Assembly (NCBI RefSeq): GCF_900128485.1 | Contig: NZ_LT635860.1 | Span: forward strand, 587 to 38,851 | DNA length: 38,265 bases | Direction of reading: 5' to 3' | DNA from: Duodenibacillus massiliensis | GTDB taxonomy: Bacteria; Pseudomonadota; Gammaproteobacteria; Burkholderiales; Burkholderiaceae_F | Part shown: positions 23,836 to 31,963 of the stretch, in pieces | How positions within the stretch are numbered: the first letter of the stretch is position 1 | Layout of the letters: each line of letters begins with the position of its first letter | Made by a program: the position numbers and the translations under genes | Notes under the pieces: model-generated | What the model saw: only the letters and a program-made list of their open reading frames with translations | The model's database searches: none | What the model was told of the DNA's origin: nothing

Positions 23836-25006
23836 ATGCAAAATTCAGGTTAGAGCACGGCTGGATAATGATTTCATCAGCCCACAACTTTCTGAGGAAC
23901 TCTCTTGCAGGCCAAATCTCAATATCTTTATGCCGACGAGGTCTCTGTTCCATGCTAACAATGATCAGACGAGCGCTGGGATGCTCCTCAGAAAAGGCAC
24001 GCAGTCCCCGTGTTTCTGAAGAATCGACAGTCTCAGAGGACTTCACTTCAATAGCGACTTCCGCATCGCCGATGATGAAATCTACTTCATAACGATGGTC
24101 GGATGTTCGCCAGTACGAAAGGATCTTGTCAATGCCTCGATACGACAGATATGCCTTAAGTTCTTGGCAAATGAGGTGCTCCAACGCATGCCCGTACTCG
24201 CTAGAACCTGGTTTGAGAGGTATGCGTTTCATCAAATAGTTCGGGATACTGACGTCGAAAAAGTAGAATTTCGGAGTAGCGACGAGCTTTCTTCGCATGA
24301 CTTTCGAGTAGGCAGGTATGTGGTATCCGAGCATCGTTTCTTCAAGGATCGAAAAATATTCCTTGACCGACTTTGCACTGACGCCGCAGTCGGATGCGAT
24401 TTTTGTGTAATTCAGAATTTCCGCATCGCTTAAGGCCGCTACTTGGAGAAACCTGGTAAATGAATCGATCCGTCTGACAACAGCCTCAGCCACGATTTCC
24501 TGTTGCAGATAGTCGCCAACGTACGCTTCAAGCCGCTGACGGGGATCTTTGATGAGATAGTGCCTCGGCAGCATGCCATTGTTGAGCGCAACTTCTATAT
24601 CGAAGTCTGGAATTTCAGCGCTGACCAAAGGGAATAGGGTTTTTCGGATAGCTCTCCCTCCAAGCAGATTAGCACCGCATCGGCGCAGTTTCCTTGCGCT
24701 GGAACCGCAGAGGATAAAGCGAAGATTACGTTCCGTTATGAGCCAATGAACTTCATCAAGCAAGGCTGGAATTTTCTGAACTTCATCAATAATGACGAGT
24801 TCTCCTTCCTCGAGCATTTCGCATTCTTCTCTCAGCAGAGCCGGCCGGAACCTGAGGCGAGAATATTCGTCACTCAAAAGCAAATCGTAGTAATGCGCAT
24901 CAGGGAAAAGCTGTTTGAGCAGTGTACTTTTCCCAGTCTGGCGAGCTCCCCAAAAAAAGATGCTTTCCGTACTAGCTTCGTTAAGCGAGAGGATTCGACT
25001 GAACAT
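23834..25006 (-). CDS. AAA_14/DUF4143-type ATPase (first)
   Basis: 390 residues from MFSRILSLNEAS. Walker A is FFWGARQTGKSTLL and Walker B is LVIIDEVQKIPALLDEV, with the sensor-like FILCGSSARKLRR. The C-terminal DUF4143 region contains the winged-helix-like segment and EVDFIIGDAEVAIEVKSSETVDSSETRGL, which has the Asp…Glu-x-Lys layout of a restriction-nuclease-like fold. Proteins of this group are common in gut bacteria and their role is unknown. The frame is open to 25054 (TTG), but the extra residues are not family-like. No clear ribosome site is seen. The upstream region has repeated palindromes that may be operators. Confidence 0.88.
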   Translation of the reverse strand: MFSRILSLNEASTESIFFWGARQTGKSTLLKQLFPDAHYYDLLLSDEYSRLRFRPALLREECEMLEEGELVIIDEVQKIPALLDEVHWLITERNLRFILCGSSARKLRRCGANLLGGRAIRKTLFPLVSAEIPDFDIEVALNNGMLPRHYLIKDPRQRLEAYVGDYLQQEIVAEAVVRRIDSFTRFLQVAALSDAEILNYTKIASDCGVSAKSVKEYFSILEETMLGYHIPAYSKVMRRKLVATPKFYFFDVSIPNYLMKRIPLKPGSSEYGHALEHLICQELKAYLSYRGIDKILSYWRTSDHRYEVDFIIGDAEVAIEVKSSETVDSSETRGLRAFSEEHPSARLIIVSMEQRPRRHKDIEIWPAREFLRKLWADEIIIQPCSNLNFA

Positions 25007-25075
25007 GGCGAGAACCGTAAATAGAAGAATAGATAAGGAATTCTTTGCGAACAATGCAAGAATATTTGAAGTAAG

Positions 25076-25136
25076 ACTTCCGAATTTCCCATAAATACGG
25101 AAGTTGTACTTCAGATTATCTCATAAAATCCGAAGT
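25076..25136. promoter_or_regulatory. Palindrome cluster upstream of the first DUF4143 gene
   Basis: ACTTCCG (25076-25082) pairs with CGGAAGT (25098-25104). Next to it ACTTCAGATT (25108-25117) pairs with AATCCGAAGT (25127-25136, one mismatch). The half-site ACTTCNGA thus recurs four times in 61 AT-rich bases, 70-130 bases before the ATPase start. This looks like an operator array. Confidence 0.45.
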
Positions 25137-25165
25137 AATGATTCAGATTTTATGATTTGGACATG

Positions 25166-25300
25166 TCAAGCGACATAAGAATTGACCCTCAAAACGACAT
25201 AAAAATTGACCCACCTCCAAAAGGGATAAAAGAACGGCATTTGACGTGCCGACCCGGAACGGCCGGTAGCCATGGCAGGGGATTGATGAGACAGTTGTGG
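25166..25300. repeat. Orphan terminal repeats, probably IS21-type
   Basis: CGACATAAGAATTGACCC (25171-25188) recurs with one change at 25195-25212, a 24-base period. Short direct repeats of this form near an end are typical of the multiple terminal repeats of IS21-family elements. No istA or istB gene is in the window. The 12-mer TTTGACGTGCCG at 25240-25251 also occurs at 20138. From 25300 to 25497 the DNA is AT-rich and holds only the upstream region of the next gene. Confidence 0.45.
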
Positions 25301-25497
25301 AACAGGCTATCCACGGAAACTTGAAGGGTTTTGATGTGAATTTTCTATTTGTTTCGCTGTTTTCTAATATGTATTTTCGTTTGATATGGTTGGCTTTAGA
25401 TCTACATAGGTTTTAAAAATATGATTTTTTCGATGTATATTTTTTAACTTTTGTAGGATAATTCAGTACGTAATTTCTATTTTGAGAGAGCTTTCCG

Positions 25498-26823
25498 GTG
25501 GCTTATATCAAGCGTTCGATAGATGACGAGTTGCTTTCCTGGATGAAAGATCCTTCCAGAAAACCACTGTTGCTTCGCGGTGCAAGGCAGGTCGGGAAAA
25601 CAACGGCGGTCAGGGCACTGGCCAAGCGTTTCAAATACTTCATTGAGATTGATTTCAATCAGTCTGAGGCTGATCGCGAGCTTTTCGGGTCAGATGTTTC
25701 AACGCCAAAGCTGTGGGAAAACCTTGCTGCTATTCATGGTGTGACCTCAAAGCCAGGCAAAACACTCTTGTTTTTGGACGAGATTCAGGCCTGTCCCGCA
25801 GCTGTTAACCGGCTGAGATACTTCTATGAGCAGATTCCCGAACTTCATGTCATAGCGGCAGGATCTCTTCTTGAGTTTGTGCTTGAAGATTTGCCGAGTT
25901 TCGGTGTCGGTCGCGTACGGTCGCTCTTTGTTTATCCGCTGAGCTTTCAGGAGTTTCTTGCAGCTCTGGGCAAAGAAACTTTAGGAGATTTGGTGCGTAA
26001 GGCAAGCCCTGAGAACCCCTTGTTACCTGCTGTCCATGAGACGCTCACAGAAATGTTGCGAACGTTTTTGGTGATCGGAGGTATGCCGGAAGTTGTTCAG
26101 GAATACGTAGAAAATCACGATCTGATGAAGTGCCAGCTGATCCTTGATGAATTGATTACTTCGTTTCAAGACGACTTTCGTAAGTACAGTAAAAGAATTC
26201 CCGAGGCGCGTATCAACGAAGTTTTTAATGCAGTAGCCAAGCAGGGACACGGCAAGTTTGTTTACACCAAGGTGGGTGAGGGGCTCAAGCTCACTCAGGT
26301 CAAGGCGGCGCTGAACCTTCTGATACTGGCTGGACTTGTTTATCCTGTAACTCACACAGCTGCCAATGGTTTGCCATTGGGAAGTGAAATTAACGAGCGC
26401 TACAGGCGAATGATTCTTTTGGATACCGGATTTATGCAGCGCATGCAAAGCCTGGATCTCAGAGCTTTGTTGCAGTCTACGGATTTCAGCGCAGTTAATC
26501 GCGGTGCAGTGGCAGAAGTGTTCGTTGGAACGGAGCTTATCAAGGCGCAGAGTGCGTTTACGCGTTCGGCGCTTTGGTGTTGGCACAAAGAGGACTCCCG
26601 CAGTCAGGCAGAAGTTGATTATGTAGTTCAATCCGGCGACAACATTGTTCCCGTTGAAGTTAAGTCGGGTGGTAAAGGGGCCATGCAAAGCATGAGGGTG
26701 TTTTTAGAACAGAAACACAGACCTTATGGAGTGCGGACGTCACTTGAAAACTTTTCCACTTACGACAATATCCGGGTTTATCCGCTTTATGCTATCGGAA
26801 ACTTGGTCCGTTCGATGTTCTGA
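25498..26823 (+). CDS. AAA_14/DUF4143-type ATPase (second)
   Basis: 441 residues with a GTG start, preceded by GAGAGAG. Walker A is LLLRGARQVGKTTAVRAL, Walker B is LLFLDEIQACPAAVNRL, and HVIAAGSLLEF is the sensor segment. SLFVYPLSFQEFLAAL and GGMPEVVQEYVEN are typical of the family. The DUF4143 part ends in AEVDYVVQSGDNIVPVEVKSGGKGAMQSM, a nuclease-like E/D-E-x-K layout. It is divergent from the first ATPase across a 490-bp AT-rich gap, yet the two proteins are of different subtypes (390 and 441 residues, different insertions). Function is unknown. Confidence 0.9.
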   Translation: MAYIKRSIDDELLSWMKDPSRKPLLLRGARQVGKTTAVRALAKRFKYFIEIDFNQSEADRELFGSDVSTPKLWENLAAIHGVTSKPGKTLLFLDEIQACPAAVNRLRYFYEQIPELHVIAAGSLLEFVLEDLPSFGVGRVRSLFVYPLSFQEFLAALGKETLGDLVRKASPENPLLPAVHETLTEMLRTFLVIGGMPEVVQEYVENHDLMKCQLILDELITSFQDDFRKYSKRIPEARINEVFNAVAKQGHGKFVYTKVGEGLKLTQVKAALNLLILAGLVYPVTHTAANGLPLGSEINERYRRMILLDTGFMQRMQSLDLRALLQSTDFSAVNRGAVAEVFVGTELIKAQSAFTRSALWCWHKEDSRSQAEVDYVVQSGDNIVPVEVKSGGKGAMQSMRVFLEQKHRPYGVRTSLENFSTYDNIRVYPLYAIGNLVRSMF

Positions 26824-26957
26824 ACTTTTCCCCCCTTCTTTCCACTTCGCAGAGGATAAGTCCTGTGGAAAAGCTGTGGAAAGTCTGAGTTTGTGCGGCT
26901 TGGCAAGGTGTGCTTAATTTTTAAGCACGCGAATAACCCGGAGGAAAGTTACTCAGG

Positions 26958-27905
26958 TCAGGCAAGCTTGAGCTTTCTTTTCAGGCTTTCGGGTGTCTCG
27001 TACCGGCAGGGCGCTTTAAGTCCAAAGACCCGGAGCATGTCATCGAAGCGGTTCTCGACCGGATAAAACCGCAGACAGATCGGGACCTGCGGATTGCCGT
27101 CATCGAAAGCAACGGATGACTCCTGCTACGCCTTTTTGATGTCTTGGGGCGTGATGTCCTTGAGTTTGATTTTGAGGACTTCAAAGAGGTAGGTTTCAAG
27201 AGCGCGGCAGATAAAAGTCATCACGGAAGAACCTTCGTCCTGCGCCTGACCTGCGGCAGCTGTTGCCTCTGTGACAGTACCGCAGGCGGGGGTTCTCGGA
27301 GCGCTCTTACGGGAGGCGTCTTTGTCGGCGCGTGTGAGTTTTCCTGAAATTTGCCGGTTGATGTGGCGCGTGATGGCTTCTTTGTTGCTGCCGAGCCGCG
27401 CGAAGACTTCGGTAACCACCTTGGGGGACGTCAATGCGGCTCCCGACGATGTTGCGGGCGGGAAACGTTGTCGCTTTATCCGGGTTGAGGATCTGCTCGG
27501 CGCACAAGAGAAATGCGGCTGTTTCTAGGGGAAGGCCGGCGTTTGTCGGGGCGGCTGAGCGTTAAACATCTGGGGCAGTTTCAGATCTTGCGTCCAGACT
27601 CGTCTCAGAAGCGCTGAGCCGATATTGACGGTCTCTGCAAAGCCGTAATCGTTCCCGGGTTTCTTTTCTTTCTCGAGCCGGCGCAGCCTGACTTGCGCGG
27701 TGTTTTCCAGGTATTCGGCGTGAGCAATCCGCGCCGCCTCATTATCTTTCTTTACCCGGTCTCTGAGCTTACGGACGTAGTCAGGGGCTTTTGCTTCCAG
27801 GACATCAAGCCGCCCGTGGTTTTCGATGACGCGGGAGCGGGGCTTGCCGCCAGCGTTGCGGTAGCTCTCGCACACACGGACGTACTTGTAGCCCTTGGTG
27901 CTCAT
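26958..27905 (-). pseudogene. Decayed IS1634-family (IS4 group) transposase
   Basis: The N-terminal part (27905 to about 27528) reads MSTKGYKYVRVCESYRNAGGKPRSRVIENHGRLDVL and …NIGSALLRRVW, as in IS1634 transposases. The frame then shifts to LETAAFLLCAEQILNPDK, shifts again to SPKVVTEVFARLGSNKEAITRH, and after …DITPQDIKKA meets a TAG at 27128-27126. The same frame continues beyond it to …RVFGLKAPCRYETPESLKRKLKLA and TGA at 26960-26958. The catalytic middle is missing or unrecognisable. The TnpB element lies just beyond its 5' end. Confidence 0.8.
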
Positions 27906-28061
27906 GATCGTCACGTTTCTTGACGCGGATCACAGAATTTTCCGCAGGAAGCCAGGGGCTTGAGCCCCGGGAGGAATGCGGGCTTTCGAAATTTTTTTAA
28001 TCTTGGCCCAAATGCAGCCAAACCATGCACATAGTTTTCGCTTAAGGTATATTCAGCCGCT

Positions 28062-29270
28062 ATGAAATCGCGCACACCGTCCTTTGTCATCGAGCTGGGC
28101 CTGAAAATCGGAGAGGATCAGGAAAGTGCACTGGAGACCTACTTCTCCGATGCACGCCAGCTCTTCAATGCTGTTCTTGGAACAGCAAAGAAACGCGTGC
28201 GCGCCATGAAAAGCACTGAAGCATGGAAGCTGACGGCCGCGATGCCCAAGGGCAAAGACCGTAACAACCGGTTTAAGGAAATTCAGAAGTCCGCCCTCCT
28301 TTCCGAATATGCCCTGCATGATGTCGTGAAAGAGCACCGTGCCAAGGGCGGCTTTACAAAGCGCATCGGCATCAACGAAGCGCAGAAAATTGCCACACGT
28401 GTCTGGCAGGGCATTGAGCGCTGGCTGCTTCATCAGGGAGGTGAGCCGCGGTTTAAGAGTGCTAAACGGGGCTTGCACAGCGTTGAGGGAAAATCAAACA
28501 AAACAGGGTTGCGTTGGAAGGCTAAGACGTGGACGCTCGAGGTTCTGGATCTGGTGATAAAGGCTGAAGCGCCGGATGCTTGGCAGAAAGAAGCGCTTCT
28601 TTCAGCAACAGATCCGTCCGGCTTTAAGCGTGTCAAATACTGCCGTCTTGTCCGGCGGATGATCCGCGGCCGTATGCGCTACTTTGTTCAGCTCATTGTC
28701 GAAGGCGTACCGCCCGTCAAGCACGTTTATGCTCCCAAGGATCTCAAGGTGGCTGTTGACCCGGGCCTGAGGACCATGACTTTTTATAGCCCCGAGTGGC
28801 AGCAGAAGATTTTGGTGAGCGCGGGCACTGTCTCTCAGGAAAAGGAGATTGCGCGTCTTTTACGTGCCATGGACCGCTCCCGCAGAGACACGAATCGGGA
28901 GTGCTACAACGCGGACGGCACCGTTAAAGCCGGCGGAAAAAAGATTGTCTGGAAGGAATCCAAGACCTATAAGGCAACAAAGGCAAAACTTGCGGATCTG
29001 TACCGCCGCCAGGCGGAAACCCGCCGTTGCCTGCACGGCGAAGTGATTAACCAGGTGTTCGGCAGGGCCGGCACCGTCATTGTGGAGAAGAACTCATACA
29101 AAGCATTTCAGAGAGCCGGATACGGCAAGAGTTTGGGCAAAAGCGGTATTGCAGGATTGATAACCCGGATGACAAGTAAGGCTGAAAGCGCCGGCTGTTG
29201 TGTGGTGAAAGTCAGTCCCCGCAAAACTGCGCCCGAGTCAGCACGATCCCGAAACGGGAACGTACCGTAA
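28062..29270 (+). CDS. tnpB: TnpB (OMEGA-type RNA-guided nuclease), frame broken before RuvC-III
   Basis: 402 residues from MKSRTPSFVIELGLKIGED. It has the N-terminal WED/REC-like part, KVAVDPGLRTMTFY (RuvC-I Asp) and TVIVEKNSYKAFQRAG (RuvC-II Glu). After VVKVSP the frame departs from the family because of a four-C run at 29217-29220. Dropping one C gives PAKLRPSQHDPETG…YMDRDVAAAMNLYF, which supplies RuvC-III Asp. Intact TnpB cuts DNA next to a target-adjacent motif with a guide RNA made from its own 3' end. This frame as read lacks the third catalytic acid. No CxxC zinc knuckles lie between RuvC-II and III, as in some TnpB subgroups. Copy B has the same four C. Confidence 0.88.
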   Translation: MKSRTPSFVIELGLKIGEDQESALETYFSDARQLFNAVLGTAKKRVRAMKSTEAWKLTAAMPKGKDRNNRFKEIQKSALLSEYALHDVVKEHRAKGGFTKRIGINEAQKIATRVWQGIERWLLHQGGEPRFKSAKRGLHSVEGKSNKTGLRWKAKTWTLEVLDLVIKAEAPDAWQKEALLSATDPSGFKRVKYCRLVRRMIRGRMRYFVQLIVEGVPPVKHVYAPKDLKVAVDPGLRTMTFYSPEWQQKILVSAGTVSQEKEIARLLRAMDRSRRDTNRECYNADGTVKAGGKKIVWKESKTYKATKAKLADLYRRQAETRRCLHGEVINQVFGRAGTVIVEKNSYKAFQRAGYGKSLGKSGIAGLITRMTSKAESAGCCVVKVSPRKTAPESARSRNGNVP

Positions 29271-29399
29271 GAAAGCTCTTTGGGAGAGAAGTCATCAGTT
29301 GGGAGATACGGGCTGGTACATGGACCGCGATGTCGCGGCCGCCATGAACCTGTATTTTGCGGATCCCTCCACTGACAGCTACGATCTGAAGGCTGAGCA

Positions 29400-29664
29400 A
29401 TCAGCGCTTGCGAGGCTCAAACAAGTCTCAGGGAACGCCGGATCGATAGTGCAGTACAAACCAGCGAATCGGCAAGACGAAGCAGTCCTTCGCCGGAACC
29501 GACGGATCGAGCTGATGAAGCCCGTACCCGTAGAGCGGTTGCGTTTTAAATGTTCCTGTGGTGCAGGGGACGCCCGGGCAGACAAGGCCTCAAAAACCTT
29601 GGCTGTTACGGGAAAGCCTGCACCGTGTCAGGAAACCCCGCGCTTTCAAGCGCGGGTTGTTTAG
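29400..29664 (+). ncRNA. Putative right-end guide RNA (omega/reRNA) of TnpB copy A
   Basis: In TnpB elements the guide RNA scaffold overlaps the end of tnpB and stops at the right end, with the guide taken from the flank. This segment is nearly identical in copies A and B although the copies have otherwise decayed. It includes the terminal hairpin at 29637-29656. The guide would begin at TCCACGG. Position is inferred, not mapped. Confidence 0.42.
29637..29656 (+). repeat. Right-end hairpin of TnpB copy A
   Basis: CCCGCGCTTTCAAGCGCGGG is a perfect 9-bp stem with a two-base loop. It is flanked by GGAAAC on the left and TTGTTTAG on the right, the same flanks that border a 281-bp insert in copy B. 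Confidence 0.85.
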
Positions 29665-29721
29665 TCCACGGAAAAAAGAGCCTTGCAGTCAAACGAAAGC
29701 AGGGCAGGAAACGAATGCGGA

Positions 29722-31221
29722 TTACCGCGCCTTGGCGCCGGGCGCCCGCATCGATTCGCTGACATACGTCTTCTGCCGCATGGCTTCAAGAATCTGAGCC
29801 GCACGCGGCGCAATTTCACCGGCCGTAACGCCCGCGGCACGGCCCTTGACCGCTTCACCATGAAGCCACACGGCGCCGATCGTCGCAGAGACCAGGTCAA
29901 ACTTCTGCGCAAAGAATGCGGCGAGCATGCCGCTTAAAACGTCGCCCGTGCCCGCCGTGGCAAGCATCGCGTTACCCGTGGGGTTAATCCAGGTGCGCGA
30001 GCTTCTCAGGGTAATGACGCTGCCGATTCCTTTGAGGATGCTGATGCAGCCCGTCTGCACGGCGAGTTCGCGAGCCGCGGTAATGCGGTCGGCGTTCACC
30101 TTTTCAATGGTGGAATGAATGATGTCGGCGGCTTCACCCGGATGCGGCGTAATGACGGTGTGCGCCTTCCTGGCGAGCACCGCGTCCTGCAGATCCTGAT
30201 GTTTGGCCATCAGGCGCAGAGCATCGGCATCGATAATGAGCGGGACCGGTGCGGCAATGGCTTCCTTAAAGCGCGCAAGGGCCTTCTCTGAAAACCCCAT
30301 GCCGCAGCCCACGACGACCGCATCGGCTTTTGTAAGATCCAGCGGTTTAGCCGCAAACATGAGTTCAGGCTGCATGACGTCGTAAAGCGGCGCGTTTTCG
30401 CACATCAGTTCCACCGTCACGCGGCCGGCTCCGAGTTTAAGTGCCGCGCGGGCTGCAAGAAGCGCAGCGCCCACAGTGCCTTTGTCGCCCCCGATCACCA
30501 CCACGTGGCCGTAGGTGCCTTTGTGCGAATTCTTGTCACGCATTTCGGCGATGTGCCGGAAGTCGTCGGTGTCCGAGAGCGAAACGTTTGTTAAGGGCAC
30601 CGAGACGTCCAGTTCGTCAAGAAGCACGGTTCCTGCGGCGTCTGCGCCGTCATTCATGTAGCAGCCGGCCTTGGGTGCGAGCATCGAAACCGTAACGTCA
30701 GCCATGCAGCCGCGGGCATTACCCACCCAGCGGCCCGTCATCATGTCGATGCCGCTCGGAATGTCAATGGAAACGTGCAGGGCCTGACGTTCGTTAAACC
30801 ACATGGCGGCGTCCTGCCAGTCGCCCGACAAGGGCTTTTTAAGACCCGTGCCGAAAAGCGCATCCACGACCGCGTCGGCTTTCCCTGCACTGTAGGGATC
30901 CGCCACGGTTTCGCCGCCCGTTTTCACCCAGGCTTCGTACATTGCCTTGGCGTCATCTGTTTTGGGGGCGTCCCCGGTGACGGTCGCGCAGGTCACGCGG
31001 TAGCCCTTAGCCTGAAGCGCAAGCGCCGCAGCGTAGCCGTCACCGCCGTTATTGCCCGGACCGCAGACAATGACGACGTGAGCGGGTTTGGCGATGCGGC
31101 TTTCAATCACGCGGGCAACGGCGTCGCCTGCGCGGCGCATCAGTTCTCCGGCGCCTAGAATGCCGGCATAACGGTGTTCAAGGGTGCTCAGTTCGTCAAG
31201 GTTAAGGATCTGCTGACTCAT
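29722..31221 (-). CDS. nnr: Bifunctional NAD(P)H-hydrate epimerase / ADP-dependent dehydratase
   Basis: 499 residues from MSQQILNLDELST. It repairs hydrated NADH and NADPH. The N-terminal epimerase part (about 1-215) has VVIVCGPGNNGGDGYAAALAL, DALFGTGL and SIDIPSGIDMMTGRW. The C-terminal dehydratase, a ribokinase-like fold, has KGTYGHVVVIGGDKGTVGAALLAARAALKLGAGRVTV, DADALRLMA, ITPHPGEAADII and NPTGNAMLATAGTGDVLSGMLAAFF with the catalytic NxxGD-type AGTGD motif. The longer frame to 31236 has only a TTG. Length and motif order are those of the fused E. coli-type enzyme. It is convergent with the TnpB element, which ends 57 bases after its stop and has left it intact. Confidence 0.95.
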   Translation of the reverse strand: MSQQILNLDELSTLEHRYAGILGAGELMRRAGDAVARVIESRIAKPAHVVIVCGPGNNGGDGYAAALALQAKGYRVTCATVTGDAPKTDDAKAMYEAWVKTGGETVADPYSAGKADAVVDALFGTGLKKPLSGDWQDAAMWFNERQALHVSIDIPSGIDMMTGRWVGNARGCMADVTVSMLAPKAGCYMNDGADAAGTVLLDELDVSVPLTNVSLSDTDDFRHIAEMRDKNSHKGTYGHVVVIGGDKGTVGAALLAARAALKLGAGRVTVELMCENAPLYDVMQPELMFAAKPLDLTKADAVVVGCGMGFSEKALARFKEAIAAPVPLIIDADALRLMAKHQDLQDAVLARKAHTVITPHPGEAADIIHSTIEKVNADRITAARELAVQTGCISILKGIGSVITLRSSRTWINPTGNAMLATAGTGDVLSGMLAAFFAQKFDLVSATIGAVWLHGEAVKGRAAGVTAGEIAPRAAQILEAMRQKTYVSESMRAPGAKAR

Positions 31222-31325
31222 GGCTTTCGGGATCAAATAAGTAACGTCAGAAAAGAAAAGCGGCAGCAGACTTCTTTGAAAGTCTGTTGCGGCGGATGCG
31301 GTATTTTAGACGGGTGGAAGCACCG

Positions 31326-31537
31326 TCAGAGTCCTTGCGCCTTCATGAGTTCCATGAGCTTGCGTTTTCGTTTGAGTGTCACCCGCCAGCGTTTGGCTGC
31401 TTCTTCACAGAGGGGTGCAGCACCATCAATCTGTCGTAAAGCGATTAACGCATCCGGTATTTGTCAAGACAAATTTCCAGCAGTTTGCGCATTTGCTCGG
31501 CACAGAGCTTGGCGATGATGTCTGTGACTGAAGGCAT
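31326..31537 (-). pseudogene. Small unrecognised gene broken by a single-base loss
   Basis: MPSVTDIIAKLCAEQMRKLLEICLDKYRMR then stops. One base back the frame continues naturally as PDALIALRQIDGAAPLCEEAAKRWRVTLKRKRKLMELMKAQGL and ends at 31326. Restoring one C in TACCGGAT (TACCCGGAT) joins them as …LDKYPDALIALRQ…, about 70 residues of helical, basic-tailed protein. I do not recognise a family. It lies divergently between nnr and purL. A sequencing slip in the C-run is an alternative. Confidence 0.42.
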
Positions 31538-31963
31538 GGCGGTGAGTCCGGATGAAGGGTAGGAAAAGGTCGGCGGCAGGTCCGCCTCAACCGAGTATAA
31601 GGTTGCAGGACAGTAGGACAACATTACTCCGCATAAATCCGGAGTAGGGCTCCGTTCTTTAGCACGGCCGTGTGCTGCAGGTCCTTATCTTCGTCTGTCT
31701 GTGGTAATGAGCGGGCTTGCCGACGAGATGGCAGTGATCCCCGGCAAACGAAGCAAATAGACTGAATATTCGGTCAACCGGAAGTACCCCGCCGCGGGGT
31801 TTTCCGACCGTCCGAAAAAACCCCGTTTTTGTGGCAGTACGGGCTCCCTGAAATCTATAATTAACTGCTTAACTCAGGTGAGAGTGTCAGCGGGCGTTTC
31901 ACCCCTCTGACGGGCAGTACCTCACACACAATTTTCCATTTCTTTGCGAGCCGAAGACCATCC
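31538..31963 (+). promoter_or_regulatory. purL upstream region
   Basis: A -10-like TATAAT at 31856-31861 lies 100 bases before the purL ATG, but no clear -35 is found. A hairpin CCCCG-CCG-CGGGG followed by TTTT (31790-31806) and a weaker one, ACTCC…GGAGT (31626-31645), lie further up. No known purine riboswitch core is recognised. Nothing else that looks like a gene is seen. Confidence 0.4.

Larger units (their letters stand above)
27934..29664 (+). mobile_element. TnpB-only IS200/IS605-group (IS1341-like, OMEGA) element, copy A
   Basis: Comparison with copy B (36395-37699) sets the ends. Both start with AGAATTT right after TCAC, and both end with TTGTTTAG before unrelated flanks. The left end has a hairpin around GGGGCTTGAGCCCC (27955-27968) and the right end a perfect 9-bp hairpin (29637-29656). 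There is no tnpA, so it would need help to move. TCAC is the candidate target-adjacent motif. Confidence 0.78.
29212..29664 (+). pseudogene. TnpB C-terminal part in the shifted frame, overlapping the likely guide RNA
   Basis: The +1 frame carries SQHDPETGTYRKKALWERSHQL and GWYMDRDVAAAMNLYF (RuvC-III Asp). It stays open for a further 100 codons (…KPANRQDEAVLRRNRRIELMKPVPVERLRFKCSCGAG…) to a TAG that is the last three bases of the element. TnpB proteins usually end soon after RuvC-III. The long tail is therefore more likely conserved as RNA than as protein. Confidence 0.7.

Noticed and set aside
27934-29664. A tnpA (Y1 transposase) gene expected in an IS605 element
   Set aside because: No HUH/Y1 motif is found in any frame of the element; it is a tnpB-only type.
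31538-31963. A purine riboswitch before purL
   Set aside because: The conserved purine-aptamer loops could not be found; only simple hairpins are visible.
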